The notes: generated from the sequence alone by a model not told the origin. A stretch of 36,740 bases of DNA from Fibrobacter succinogenes (GCA_902771595.1 CACXXH010000053.1:1-36740); one strand, 5' to 3'. Shown: positions 16,146 to 25,313, counted from the stretch's first letter. Numbers and translations: made by a program.

Positions 16146-17063
16146 CTATTCTAAAGGCAGGGTCAAGATTGAAACGGACTTACGCCCCACATGGTAATAC
16201 GCCAAAAAGATTTTCCCGTCCCTTATGTCAAGACGGTACACACTCGCATCCGCGGACACGCGCTCCTGTTTCCACGTATGTCCGCCATCGGTACTATAAA
16301 GCAGGGCGAAATTATCGGTAAACCAGACTCCATCACTAACGACAGCTGCAAAGACATCGCCTTTTACAAGGAAATCCTGCATCCAAAGGCATTGCGTACC
16401 CTTGCTGCCATAGCTCGTTTCGTGCCGCTGTTGAGCCTTCCCGTCTTCGATCCGATAAACGAGCACCCGGTTTCCCGAAGAACCGAGTATCCAGTTTTCG
16501 TCATTCCGGGCAAAAATCGGAAGAGTACTTTCCACGAAATCACCCGCATACACCCTTTCCCCATTTTCCAACTTGCATTTCGGTCCCCCATCCGGAACCG
16601 AATCGTTCACGCAAACAATACGAACCTTGCGATAATCCCGATATTTACCAATGGAATCCCACGTCATATAGTCCTCACCCGACACATAAACCGCATTGAA
16701 GTCGGCATCCTTTTCGTAAGACTCGAGAATCATATGGTCATCCATGGAATAGAACTTCGCAATCGACGTCAAGCTCCTGATTTCGCTTTTTGTCCAGGTG
16801 GCTCCCCCATCATATGTTCCAAGGACTGCGGGGAGTTGCACTATGATACCATACGAACCGAATAAAAAAAGCGTATCGGGTCCCCGCACAACCATTTCTT
16901 CAATATGAAAGTCCTCGAATTCCGCAGGATAAACCGTCTTTTCGCGAAAGGCCTTCGAGGACGAATCCTTATACGACGCGTAAGCGAAAAACACGACGCC
17001 CAGCAGCATCAAGATAAGGAAGGGTGCTGTAAAGAGGGTAATTACGATAGTTCTTGTCTTCAT
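16146..17063 (-). CDS. membrane-anchored protein with BNR/Asp-box-like repeats
   Basis: This 305-residue protein has an N-terminal hydrophobic anchor (about residues 5-28). The outer part contains TYDGGATWTKSE and STDGGHTWKQE, which fit the Asp-box (S/T-x-D-x-G-x-x-W) of BNR repeats in sialidase-type and YCF48-type beta-propellers. No sialidase active-site residues are apparent, so a structural or binding role is more likely than catalysis. GGAGG lies 12 nt before the ATG at 17063, and a T-rich TATATATT box lies upstream at about 17085-17095. It has no operon partner. Confidence 0.6.
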   Translation of the reverse strand: MKTRTIVITLFTAPFLILMLLGVVFFAYASYKDSSSKAFREKTVYPAEFEDFHIEEMVVRGPDTLFLFGSYGIIVQLPAVLGTYDGGATWTKSEIRSLTSIAKFYSMDDHMILESYEKDADFNAVYVSGEDYMTWDSIGKYRDYRKVRIVCVNDSVPDGGPKCKLENGERVYAGDFVESTLPIFARNDENWILGSSGNRVLVYRIEDGKAQQRHETSYGSKGTQCLWMQDFLVKGDVFAAVVSDGVWFTDNFALLYSTDGGHTWKQERVSADASVYRLDIRDGKIFLAYYHVGRKSVSILTLPLE

Positions 17064-17166
17064 GCAGACTCGGGCCTCCGACAAAATATATAACAAAATA
17101 AGCCGCAGCATTTTCTGCTACGGCCTAATTTTTTAGGTAAACGCGCGCGGTTTCCCGCGAGCAATC

Positions 17167-18333
17167 TTAGAAGTGGATCACGCGGACCTTGATGACCTTG
17201 TCGAGCTTGGAGAGCTTTTCGACGATAGAGTCTTCGACCTTGCTTTCCACGTCAACGAGGTTGTAACCGATCTTGCCGTTGCTCTTGTTAGAGAAGCTGG
17301 CAATGTTGATGCCTTCGGCACCGAACACCTTCGTGATTTCGGAAATCATGTTCGGAACGTCCTGGTTGATGACCACGACGCGGCTCTTGACGCCAGCGTG
17401 CGGGTGATCGACGAGGGCCGGGAAGTTCACGGAATTGCGGACGCAACCGAATTCGATGTAGTCCTTCAGTTCCTCGACGGCCATCACGGCGCAGTTTTCT
17501 TCGGCTTCTTCGGTAGAAGCGCCGAGGTGCGGGAAGCAAGTCACCTTGTCGTTCTTGATGAGGTCGGCATCCGGGAAGTCGCAGAGGTAGCCCTGGAGGG
17601 AACCGGAAGCGAGCATCTCGTTGACCGGGGCCATTTCCACAATGCCACCGCGGGCGAAGTTCATGATGTAGCTGCCCTTGAACTGAGCGAGGTTCTTGCG
17701 GTTGAGCAGGTTCTCAGTAACGCCCTTGATGAACGGAACGTGCACGGTGAGGAAGTCGGACTTCGCAATCACGGTGTCGAGGTCGGCGATTTCCACCTTG
17801 TTGGAAAGTTCGTGCATGTTGGCGGCGTTCGGATACGGTTCGTAAGCGATGACGCGCATGTTCTTCCAACGGGCATAGTTAGCGACCAGCACGCCAATCT
17901 TGCCGAGGCCGATGACGCCGAGAGTCTTGCCAGCGAGTTCCATGCCGGCGAACTTCTTCTTGCCGCTTTCGACGGTTTTGGCGAGGTCCGGGTCGGTGGT
18001 GTCGAGGTTCTTCACCCAGGCAGCGGCCTTGTCCACGTTACGGACGGCCATGCCGAGCACGGTCATCACGAGTTCGGCAACGGCGTTGGCGTTTGCACCC
18101 GGAGTGTTGAACACGCAGATGCCCTTCGCGGAGGCCTTGTCGATGGTGATGTTGTTCACGCCAGCGCCGGCGCGGGCGACAGCCAGCAGGCCGTCAAAGT
18201 TGTCGGTATCAACCTGGGCGGAACGCACCAAGATGGCATCCGGATTTTCGACGGAGTCGGAAACCTGGTAGAACGAGCCAAACAGGCTCAAGCCTTTCTT
18301 GGAAATATTGTTCATCGTCTTAATAGTTGCCAT
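17167..18333 (-). CDS. serA: D-3-phosphoglycerate dehydrogenase
   Basis: This 388-residue enzyme oxidises 3-phosphoglycerate, the first step of serine synthesis. It has an N-terminal substrate domain with RAGAGVNNI and NTPGANANAVAE, a Rossmann domain with GVIGLGKIG, the active-site NFARGGIV (Arg) and the His of CFPHLGAST. A C-terminal ACT domain with NQDVPNMISEI is the usual serine-sensing part. The length fits the short, ACT-only form. AAGGA lies a few bases before the ATG. ispG lies upstream on the same strand, separated by a structured repeat at 18371-18452. Confidence 0.94.
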   Translation of the reverse strand: MATIKTMNNISKKGLSLFGSFYQVSDSVENPDAILVRSAQVDTDNFDGLLAVARAGAGVNNITIDKASAKGICVFNTPGANANAVAELVMTVLGMAVRNVDKAAAWVKNLDTTDPDLAKTVESGKKKFAGMELAGKTLGVIGLGKIGVLVANYARWKNMRVIAYEPYPNAANMHELSNKVEIADLDTVIAKSDFLTVHVPFIKGVTENLLNRKNLAQFKGSYIMNFARGGIVEMAPVNEMLASGSLQGYLCDFPDADLIKNDKVTCFPHLGASTEEAEENCAVMAVEELKDYIEFGCVRNSVNFPALVDHPHAGVKSRVVVINQDVPNMISEITKVFGAEGINIASFSNKSNGKIGYNLVDVESKVEDSIVEKLSKLDKVIKVRVIHF

Positions 18334-18370
18334 TGTATTGTCCTTTGTTAATGTTTAAAACTTTGTCCTT

Positions 18371-18452
18371 ACGTCATTCTGAGCCCAAGGGGCGAAGAAT
18401 CCAGTCCTTACTTTCTAGATCCTTCGGTCGTTGCACTCCCTCAGGATGACGT
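18371..18452. repeat. dispersed hairpin repeat (CGTCATTCTGAG type) between ispG and serA
   Basis: ACGTCATTCTGAG (18371-18383) and CTCAGGATGACGT (18440-18452) form a 13-bp inverted repeat with one G-T pair. Inside, CGAAGAATC and GATCCTTCG form a second near-perfect pair. Related pieces occur at 26507-26552, 30416-30433 and 31669-31717. Such elements are typically dispersed intergenic repeats. Here it could also end or process the ispG transcript. Confidence 0.75.
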
Positions 18453-18459
18453 GTTGCAA

Positions 18460-20199
18460 TTACGGTTCCTGCCAGCGACCTCTTTCTTTAATGAGGTTCA
18501 CCAATTCTTCGATGGCGTCCTCTTCGGGGATGTTCTTCTTGACCGCGGTCTTGCCTTCGAACAGGGTAATGCGGCCGGGGCCACCGCCCACGTAGCCGAA
18601 ATCGGCGTCCGCCATCTCGCCCGGGCCGTTCACGATGCAGCCCATGATGCCGATGGAAATGTCGGAGAGGTGACCAAAGCGGGCCTTGATCTTGCCCATC
18701 ACCTGCTGGATGTCGTACAAGGTACGTCCGCAGCTCGGGCAGCTGATGAAGTTCGTCTTGCTGCGGCGGCAGTAGGCGGCCTGCAAAATATCGAATGCAA
18801 GGAGCACGCATTCCTTCGCGCCCTTGTAGCCGTCGATCACGACGGCATCGCCAAGACCGTCCGTCACCAGGCTTCCGATATCGGCAGAAACACGGAGCGT
18901 CTCAGTTTCGTTGTCATTAATCTTGGCGTAAAGCAGAATCGGGTCTTGGCGACCTGCGGCTTCGAGAGCAGCAGCAAGGGCGCGCACGCCCGAAACCATC
19001 TCGGCTCCGGTATAGCAGAACACGGAACCTGCGGGCACGCTCGCCGGATTCGCGGCAAAGCCCGCGATGTCCATCGCGTCCTTGAACTGCACCACGGGGG
19101 CTGCGTCCAGGCTCGGGAGAGCGAATTCCGCGTTGCGGCGTTCGCCGGTAAGTGCAATTGCGTCGGCCTTCACGCCGACCTTCACGGGACTGCTGCCGCC
19201 GATTTCCACGCCGGAAATAGCGACAGGAACTGTCTCCCTGCGTTCGTAATGGTACGGGTCCTTCTCGAAAACCGGCACGTTGTAAGCAGTCGGAGCAGCA
19301 GGCAGAGCGCAGGCCTTGATGAGTTCCTGCGCCACCGGGACTTCGGCCACCGGGTCTTCGGTCAAGGACACGCGGATCGTATCGGCAAGGCCATCGAGCA
19401 ACAGGGCTCCGATACCTGCGGCCGACTTCAAGCGCCCGTCGGCACCCGCGCCCGCTTCGGTAACGCCCACATGGAACGGATACGGCTTGAAGCCTTCCTG
19501 CTTGATACGTGCGGCGAGCATGCGGTAGGCGGCAATCGCCACGCGCGGATTGCTGCTCTTCAAACTTAGAACAACTTGGTCAAAATGCTCGGCTTCGCAC
19601 ACGGCCAGGTATTCCATGGCGCTTTCCACCATGCCTTCCACCGTGTCGCCGTAGCGGTAAATCATGCGGGCAGCGAGCGAGCCGTGGTTCACGCCGATGC
19701 GGATGGCGCGACCGAGGCGCTTGGCCTCCTGCACGAACGGCGTAAAGGCCTCGGCGACCTTCTCCTTGCCCTCGTCGAACGACTTGTCCGTCTGGTTCTC
19801 GAGCGTGAGGATGCCCGTGTCGACAAAGTTGCCCGGATTGATGCGAACCTTCTCCACCCACTTGAGCGCCTCGAACGCGGCCTTCGGCTGGAAGTGGATG
19901 TCGGCGGATACCGGCACGGTGCAGCCCGCAGCGCGGACCTGCTTCATCACTTCTTCGAGGCCCTGCGCATCGGCAAAGGTCGGAGCGGTAATGCGAACCA
20001 GACCACACCCCGCGGCTGCCAAAGCCAAAGTCTCGGCAACGGTCTTCTCGACGTCCTTGGGCTTGGTGGTGGTCATGGACTGAACTAAAATGGGGGCGTT
20101 GCCCCCTATCAAAGCCTCGCCAACGCGGACTTGTACAGTTTCCCTGCGGACGGCATTAAAGCGGTCGGCAACGTATGGGAATTCGCTAAACTTGGTCAT
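18460..20199 (-). CDS. ispG: 4-hydroxy-3-methylbut-2-enyl diphosphate synthase, long form
   Basis: IspG makes HMBPP from MEcPP in the penultimate step of the MEP isoprenoid pathway, using a [4Fe-4S] cluster. The 579 residues exceed the roughly 370 of the E. coli type. It matches the long form of Bacteroidetes, Chlamydiae and plants, with an inserted middle domain. The N-terminal barrel shows PILVQSMTTT and VRINPGNF. The C-terminal cluster region shows SCPSCGRTLYD and GCIVNGPGE, giving three Cys ligands and the Glu. TAAATT lies 6 nt before the ATG, so leaderless translation is possible here too. Confidence 0.95.
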   Translation of the reverse strand: MTKFSEFPYVADRFNAVRRETVQVRVGEALIGGNAPILVQSMTTTKPKDVEKTVAETLALAAAGCGLVRITAPTFADAQGLEEVMKQVRAAGCTVPVSADIHFQPKAAFEALKWVEKVRINPGNFVDTGILTLENQTDKSFDEGKEKVAEAFTPFVQEAKRLGRAIRIGVNHGSLAARMIYRYGDTVEGMVESAMEYLAVCEAEHFDQVVLSLKSSNPRVAIAAYRMLAARIKQEGFKPYPFHVGVTEAGAGADGRLKSAAGIGALLLDGLADTIRVSLTEDPVAEVPVAQELIKACALPAAPTAYNVPVFEKDPYHYERRETVPVAISGVEIGGSSPVKVGVKADAIALTGERRNAEFALPSLDAAPVVQFKDAMDIAGFAANPASVPAGSVFCYTGAEMVSGVRALAAALEAAGRQDPILLYAKINDNETETLRVSADIGSLVTDGLGDAVVIDGYKGAKECVLLAFDILQAAYCRRSKTNFISCPSCGRTLYDIQQVMGKIKARFGHLSDISIGIMGCIVNGPGEMADADFGYVGGGPGRITLFEGKTAVKKNIPEEDAIEELVNLIKERGRWQEP

Positions 20200-20205
20200 A
20201 CCCCA

Positions 20206-20211
20206 AATTTA
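20206..20211 (-). promoter_or_regulatory. -10-like TAAATT box before ispG
   Basis: On the minus strand TAAATT is followed by TGGGGT and then the ATG at 20199: the same 6-nt gap as at proA. The GGGG is very close to the ATG for a ribosome site. Confidence 0.35.
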
Positions 20212-20314
20212 GCAAAATTTCATTTTCGGGCTTTTTTCCCCGATAAAATTGTAAAAAAATTGTTCCTTTTTCAAAAAAAAAAGTTAAAATATGGGTACAG
20301 ATGGAGCTAGATAT

Positions 20315-21064
20315 ATGATCCCGAAGATATTTCATTATTGCTGGTTATCGAACGAGCCTTTTCCTGAAAAGGTTCAACGTTGCATGGAGTCTTGGGAAAA
20401 ATATTTAGGCGACTACAACTGCATTTTCTGGGACTACCGCAAGGCCAAGGCTACGGGCATTCCCTGGATTCTCGAAGCCATGGAAAAGCGTAACTGGGCG
20501 TTCGCCGCCGATGCGGTCCGCCTGTTCGCGCTGTACACCGAAGGCGGCATCTATCTCGATTCCGACGTGCAGCTCCTGATGTCCCCGAACCACCTGCTCG
20601 ACCGCAACTACATTCTCGGATACGAGAACGGTTCCAAGCGCATCGAGCCGTCATTCCTCGGGGCGGAGAAGGGTTCCCCGATAATCGGCGAAGCCCTGAG
20701 GTACTACACCGAGCACCACTACGAATACAGCGAAGAGACCGTGGAACAGCTCGTGCTGCCGCAGATTCTCGCGAACGCCTGCGACAAGTTCAACGGGCTC
20801 GACATCCTGCCCGAATGGTACTTCTCGCCCAAGCGCTTTTTGGACGGCGTAATCACCACCGCCGACGAGACGGTGAGCATCCACCACTTCGGCAGCAACT
20901 GGCGCCCCGAAAACGTGCGCATCGGCATGAAGCGCAGGCAGTACATCTTCAAGAAGTTCCCGCGCCCCATCGCTGAACTCATCGCCATGCCGACGTCTTT
21001 CTGGTCCGACACCAAGGCCCTCGGTATCGGCGCCGCATTCAAGAGAATTTTCTCGAAAAAGTAA
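20315..21064 (+). CDS. glycosyltransferase of the DXD sugar-binding type
   Basis: This 249-residue enzyme starts with MIPKIFHYCW, the classical opening of the family that includes capsular mannosyltransferases and Och1-like proteins. The middle has RLFALYTEGGIYLDSDVQ, which contains the DXD metal and nucleotide-sugar site. It probably adds a sugar to a surface polysaccharide or lipid carrier in the cytoplasm. I chose the ATG at 20315 because GGAG (20303-20306) is well placed. An earlier in-frame ATG at 20291 is preceded only by the TAAAAT box at 20285-20290, which looks like the promoter. It stands alone. Confidence 0.88.
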   Translation: MIPKIFHYCWLSNEPFPEKVQRCMESWEKYLGDYNCIFWDYRKAKATGIPWILEAMEKRNWAFAADAVRLFALYTEGGIYLDSDVQLLMSPNHLLDRNYILGYENGSKRIEPSFLGAEKGSPIIGEALRYYTEHHYEYSEETVEQLVLPQILANACDKFNGLDILPEWYFSPKRFLDGVITTADETVSIHHFGSNWRPENVRIGMKRRQYIFKKFPRPIAELIAMPTSFWSDTKALGIGAAFKRIFSKK

Positions 21065-21108
21065 CGAGACAAGGGATTCTTCCCTTTCCCCCGATTTTTA
21101 TATAAACG

Positions 21109-21140
21109 AAAAACGCCCGGCGATTAAGCCAGGCGTTTTT
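21109..21140. terminator. bidirectional terminator between the glycosyltransferase gene and pnp
   Basis: AAAAACGCC (21109-21117) pairs with GGCGTTTTT (21132-21140), with an inner GGC/GCC pair. The A-run and T-run flanks make it work for both convergent genes. A smaller hairpin, AAGGGA/TCCCTT with loop TTCT, lies at 21071-21086. Confidence 0.88.
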
Positions 21141-21160
21141 CAAATTTCGAACAAACGAAA

Positions 21161-23437
21161 TTACGCTTCAGCCGGAGTTTCCGGAGCAGCGGGTGCTTCA
21201 GGAGCAACTTCCGCAGCGGGAGCTTCAGCGGCGGCCGGAGTTTCAGCAGCCGGAGCGGCCTTCGGAGGGAGCAGAGCCTTCATGGAAAGCTTCACCTTGC
21301 CCTTCGGGTCAACACCGAGGCAGAGCACTTCGACTTCGTCACCGACGTGAACGACGTCTTCGACCTTTTCGACGCGGTGGTCGGCAAGTTCGGAGATGTG
21401 CACGAGACCGTCGCGGCCCGGGAGAATTTCGACGAATGCGCCAAACGGCTGGATCGTCTTGACCTTGCCCTTGTACTTGCGGCCCGGTTCGGGTTCGGCA
21501 GTGAGTTCTTCGATCATGCGACGGCAGACTGCAGCGGCCTTGCCACTCGGAGCGGCAATGTCGATGTTGCCATCGTCGTCGATGTTGATGGTGCAACCCG
21601 TCTGAGACTGCATGCCCTTGATCACGGAGCCACCGGAACCGATGACGTCACGGATCTTCGTGGTCGGGATGCGCATCTTGATCATGGTCGGAGCCTTGTC
21701 GGAAACCTTCGGACGCGGAGCGGCGAGGCCGAGTTCAGCCATCTTGCCGAGGATGTGCAGACGGCCTTGGCGAGCCTGTTCCAGAGCTTCGCGCATGAGT
21801 TCCGGCGTAATGCCGCGGATCTTGATATCCATCTGGAAGGCAGTGATACCTTCGGCAGTACCCGTCACCTTGAAGTCCATATCGCCGAGGTGGTCTTCCG
21901 TACCGGTGATGTCGGTCAAGATCTTGATCTTGCCGCCTTCCTTCACGGAACCCTTTTCGGAGATGAGGCCCATGGCGACACCTGCGACCGGAGCCTTGAT
22001 AGGAACGCCAGCGTCCATCAAGCTGAGGCAGCCACCGCAAACAGAGGCCATGGAAGAAGAACCGTTGGATTCCTGAATTTCGGAAACCACGCGGATGGTG
22101 TACGGGAAGTCTTCCGGCAGCGGAAGAACGGCAGCGAGAGAACGTTCGGCGAGGTGGCCGTGACCGATTTCGCGGCGGCTCATGCCGAGGCGCTTGCATT
22201 CACCCACGCAGTACGGCGGGAAGTTGTAATGCAGCATGTAGCTCTTGGAGCCTTCGCCCTGCAGGCTTTCGTAGCGCTGTTCGTCGGCCTTGGAGCCGAG
22301 CGTGCAGACAACGAGACCCTGGGTTTCGCCGCGCTGGAAAATCGCGGAACCGTGAGCGCTCGGGAGAACGCCGAGTTCGATTTCGATCGGGCGGACTTCG
22401 GTCGTAAGACGACCGTCAAGACGCACGTCTTCGTTCAAGATCATTTCGCGCATGGCAGTGCGTTCATAGTCGCTGAAGATTGCCTTAGCGTCTGCAACGA
22501 GAGCAGGATCCTGTTCTTCGTCCTTGCCGATGATAGCGAGAATGCGTTCGTCTTCGAGCATCTTCGCGCAGAGGTCTGCCATAGCCGGATAGAAGTCGGT
22601 CTTCACCATGTTGGAGTGGACGTCCTTGTTCAGTTCGTCCCACACGACTTCCTTCACCGTGGCGAGAAGCTTTTCGTGGGCTTCGCCAACGTGCTGCGGC
22701 TTGAGTTCCATCTTGGGCTTAGCGCAGCGGTCCACCAGTTCCTGTTGGGCCTTGCACATAGCCTTGATAGCTTCGTGACCAGCGAGAATTGCGTTAATCA
22801 TCGTGTCTTCGGACACTTCGTAGGCACCGCCTTCCACCATGCAGACGGAATCTTCGGTACCGGCGACCACCAGGTCCAGATCGGCGCAGGCCATCTGTTC
22901 GTAGGTGGGCATCACGATGTTCTGGCCATCGACCACGGCCACGCGCACGGCGGCAACCTGCTGTTCGAAGGGCAGTTCGGAAAGACCGATGGAGAGGGAT
23001 GCTGCAGACACGCCGAGCACATCCGGTGCAAACTTGCGGTCAGCAGAAAGAACCTGCACAATCACCTGGACTTCGCGAGTGAAGTTCTCGGGGAACATCG
23101 GGCGAATCGGGCGGTCGATGATACGGGCAGAAAGCGTTTCTTCGTCGGACGGACGTCCGGCTTCGCGCTTGTTGTAGCCACCCGGGAGGCGACCAGCAGC
23201 GTAGGCCTTTTCGCGATATTCAACCGTGAGCGGGAAGAAATCGCCTTCTTTTTCTTCGCCGTAGCAAACCGTGGAAAGCACAAAGGCGTCGCCCATCTTG
23301 GCGACGGCTGCACCACGAGCCTGCTTGGCGATACGGCCAGTTTCGAACGTGATGACACGGCCATCGGGAAGCGTCACGGACACTTCCTTGGGGTCGAGCA
23401 TCTTGCCGTACTTGGCTTTGTATGCGTCAATAGACAT
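21161..23437 (-). CDS. pnp: polynucleotide phosphorylase
   Basis: PNPase is the 3'-5' phosphorolytic exoribonuclease of the RNA degradosome. This 758-residue protein has two RNase PH domains (N-terminal GRPSDEETLSARIIDRPIRP; second core with VCGGCLSLMDAGVPI), a KH domain with IRDVIGSGGSVIKGM and an S1 domain with GAFVEILPGRDGLVHISEL. The last 35 residues or so are an Ala/Pro/Glu-rich tail, longer than usual, which may bind partners. GGAG lies 8 nt before the ATG at 23437. It follows rpsO, the conserved gene order. Confidence 0.97.
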   Translation of the reverse strand: MSIDAYKAKYGKMLDPKEVSVTLPDGRVITFETGRIAKQARGAAVAKMGDAFVLSTVCYGEEKEGDFFPLTVEYREKAYAAGRLPGGYNKREAGRPSDEETLSARIIDRPIRPMFPENFTREVQVIVQVLSADRKFAPDVLGVSAASLSIGLSELPFEQQVAAVRVAVVDGQNIVMPTYEQMACADLDLVVAGTEDSVCMVEGGAYEVSEDTMINAILAGHEAIKAMCKAQQELVDRCAKPKMELKPQHVGEAHEKLLATVKEVVWDELNKDVHSNMVKTDFYPAMADLCAKMLEDERILAIIGKDEEQDPALVADAKAIFSDYERTAMREMILNEDVRLDGRLTTEVRPIEIELGVLPSAHGSAIFQRGETQGLVVCTLGSKADEQRYESLQGEGSKSYMLHYNFPPYCVGECKRLGMSRREIGHGHLAERSLAAVLPLPEDFPYTIRVVSEIQESNGSSSMASVCGGCLSLMDAGVPIKAPVAGVAMGLISEKGSVKEGGKIKILTDITGTEDHLGDMDFKVTGTAEGITAFQMDIKIRGITPELMREALEQARQGRLHILGKMAELGLAAPRPKVSDKAPTMIKMRIPTTKIRDVIGSGGSVIKGMQSQTGCTINIDDDGNIDIAAPSGKAAAVCRRMIEELTAEPEPGRKYKGKVKTIQPFGAFVEILPGRDGLVHISELADHRVEKVEDVVHVGDEVEVLCLGVDPKGKVKLSMKALLPPKAAPAAETPAAAEAPAAEVAPEAPAAPETPAEA

Positions 23438-23459
23438 AGATTATCTCCAGTCCGCAGAA

Positions 23460-23732
23460 TTAGCCGCGGAGACCGAGTTCCTTGATGAGAGCACGCTGAG
23501 CAAGAATATCCTGTTCACCGTAGTACTTGAGGAGGTTGCGGCGCTTGGCAACCATGGCAGACAGACCGCGGAGGGAGTGGAAATCCTTCTTGTGGCTCTT
23601 GATGTGTTCCGTCAGGTTCTTGATCTTTTCCGTGAGGATAGCGATCTGGACGCGGACGTTTCCGGTATCCTTTTCGTTTGCACCAAACTTGGCGGTGAGT
23701 TCTGCAGCTTTTTCCTTAGTGATAGTAGCCAT
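23460..23732 (-). CDS. rpsO: 30S ribosomal protein S15
   Basis: S15 binds the central domain of 16S rRNA and the bridge to the 50S subunit. The 90-residue length is normal. Typical stretches are GNVRVQIAILTEKI, LTEHIKSHKKDFHSLRGL and KRRNLLKYY. I chose the second ATG (23732) because AAGGA is correctly spaced for it. The ATG three codons earlier would overlap that site. pnp follows 22 nt after its stop. Confidence 0.97.
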   Translation of the reverse strand: MATITKEKAAELTAKFGANEKDTGNVRVQIAILTEKIKNLTEHIKSHKKDFHSLRGLSAMVAKRRNLLKYYGEQDILAQRALIKELGLRG

Positions 23733-23741
23733 TATAGCCAT

Positions 23742-24482
23742 TCCTTTTTTTTGATTGTTGTTTCATTACATGTTTTTGTCCGAGTTTCTCTGCTCTTGCA
23801 CCAGTGGAATTGGCGAATCTGGTCACAGGACCCAGTCAAAAATGCAATTTGCGGGTAATTATAGTAATTTGGCTGGCTGGCAATGGGGTTTTAGAAGCGG
23901 GAACCGCTCCAAAAGGGTGAAAAGGGCCGCTGAAAACGCGGGTGCGGCGACTTGCGGGCTGATTTCGGGAAATTGCAGGCTGATTTCGGGGCGAAAATGG
24001 CCGAGCCGCGGGAAATCGGGAGCAGAATTCGGCAAATTGGGGGCGAATTTCAGCAAATTGGGGATTAAACGGGGCGTTTTTAGCCACTTCAATCCCCAAT
24101 TTTCAGAACAAACTAACAAGATTTTTGCCAATTCAGGGCTTTTGAGGTCTAAATTCGCCCCAAGTGGGGATTAAATCGGCAATTTTGGAGCATTTTATCC
24201 CCACCTCCCCTGCATTTTCGCCCCCGATAGCACATACAAACTAAATTTTTTGGGATTGAGCAGCGGTTTTTCAGCACATTTAATCCCCAATTTCGCAATT
24301 TTTCTTCACTCGCACGCCGAATCACGCAAGAAATTTGCACTTTTCGCCTTTTTTTTCGAAAAGCGCCTCAGAAGTTGCTTTTCGCCGCAACTAATTTGTA
24401 TTTTCCAAGCAATCAGGCTCAGCCCTCGTTGTGTCGCGATGCGAATGCACGCCTTTTCTTATATGGTTAACCCTATGTCCAC
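23742..24482. repeat. repeat-rich intergenic region with G-run/C-run inverted repeats
   Basis: I see no gene here. GGCTGATTTCGGG occurs twice, 21 nt apart (23957-23969 and 23978-23990), and degenerate CAAATTGGG units follow to about 24070. AAATTGGGGATT (24055-24066) and AATCCCCAATTT (24091-24102) form a perfect 12-bp inverted repeat. GTGGGGAT (24164-24171) and ATCCCCAC (24197-24204) form another. TTTAATCCCCAATTT recurs near 24279-24293. The promoter of rpsO (minus) and that of the next gene (plus) must lie at its two ends. Confidence 0.7.
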
Positions 24483-25313
24483 ATGAACAACCTGGAGCTC
24501 ATCCATCCCGATGACCTGCAACAACGCATGCAGGCGCAATCCGAAAAACTCTTCGACACAATCATCCGCCTGCGCTCGCGCGTGGCAAAAGCCCCGCCGG
24601 GGCGACTCCGCACAACAATCCGCGGGAACAAGCCCCGGTATTACCACATAACAGACCCCAAGAAGGCGAACGGCCAGTATATTCCCCGCGGCGAAGAAGC
24701 CCTAGCGGCAAAACTCGCGCAGAAGGAATACGACACCACGCTGCTTCCCCTGTTGGAGCGGCAACTGGAACTTGTCAACAACTTCATCGACGAATACCGC
24801 CCGCTGGCGCCCGACGACGCGTACGCGGATTTGCCCGATTGCCGCCGGCAGCTCGTGACACCCGCGCGACTTGCCGACAGCGAATATGCGAAGCGCTGGC
24901 TCGCCCTCCCCTTCAAGGGCAAGTCCATCGCAGAAGACCGCCCCGAATATGCGACCGCCCGCGGCGAAAAAGTCCGTTCCAAGTCCGAAGTCATCATCGC
25001 GGACACCCTCCTGCGCATGGGCATCCCGTACCGCTACGAGTTCCCGCTGAAACTGAAATTGCAGCACGAAAAAAGCGCGACATTCTTCCCCGACTTCACG
25101 TGCCTCAACCTGCGCACCCGCGAGGAAATCCTGTGGGAGCATTTCGGCATGATGAACGACAGCGATTACGTCCACAAGGCAATGGACAAACTGGACATCT
25201 ACGAAAGAAACGGGATTTTCCCGGGAAAGCGCCTGATTATCTCGCGCGAGACGACCGAAAAGCCGCTGAACGTCAAGACCATCCAGAAGTTGGCGGAAGA
25301 ATACCTGCGGTGA
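24483..25313 (+). CDS. PD-(D/E)XK nuclease-like protein of unknown role
   Basis: This is a 276-residue protein. The N-terminal half is helical and charged, with a YYHIT segment. The C-terminal half has the order expected of a PD-(D/E)XK fold: RSKSEVIIADTLLRMGIPY (Glu), then FFPDFTCLN (Asp), then EEILWEHFGMM. Here the usual E-x-K is E-x-L-W-E, so catalysis is uncertain. Similar proteins occur widely in Firmicutes and Fibrobacter without a known function. A three-codon frame (ATG TCC ACA TGA, 24475-24486) overlaps its start by 4 nt. There is no Shine-Dalgarno; TTATATG lies at 24459-24465. Confidence 0.6.
   Translation: MNNLELIHPDDLQQRMQAQSEKLFDTIIRLRSRVAKAPPGRLRTTIRGNKPRYYHITDPKKANGQYIPRGEEALAAKLAQKEYDTTLLPLLERQLELVNNFIDEYRPLAPDDAYADLPDCRRQLVTPARLADSEYAKRWLALPFKGKSIAEDRPEYATARGEKVRSKSEVIIADTLLRMGIPYRYEFPLKLKLQHEKSATFFPDFTCLNLRTREEILWEHFGMMNDSDYVHKAMDKLDIYERNGIFPGKRLIISRETTEKPLNVKTIQKLAEEYLR

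Noticed and set aside
21347..23485. 712-codon open frame on the plus strand
   Set aside because: Antisense of pnp. GC-rich codon bias leaves the reverse frame open; the His/Val/Asp-rich translation is typical of such shadows.
23755..24174. 139-codon plus frame and overlapping minus frames with 7-residue repeats
   Set aside because: The periodicity comes from 21-nt DNA repeats open in several frames at once; no ribosome site or family motif supports translation.
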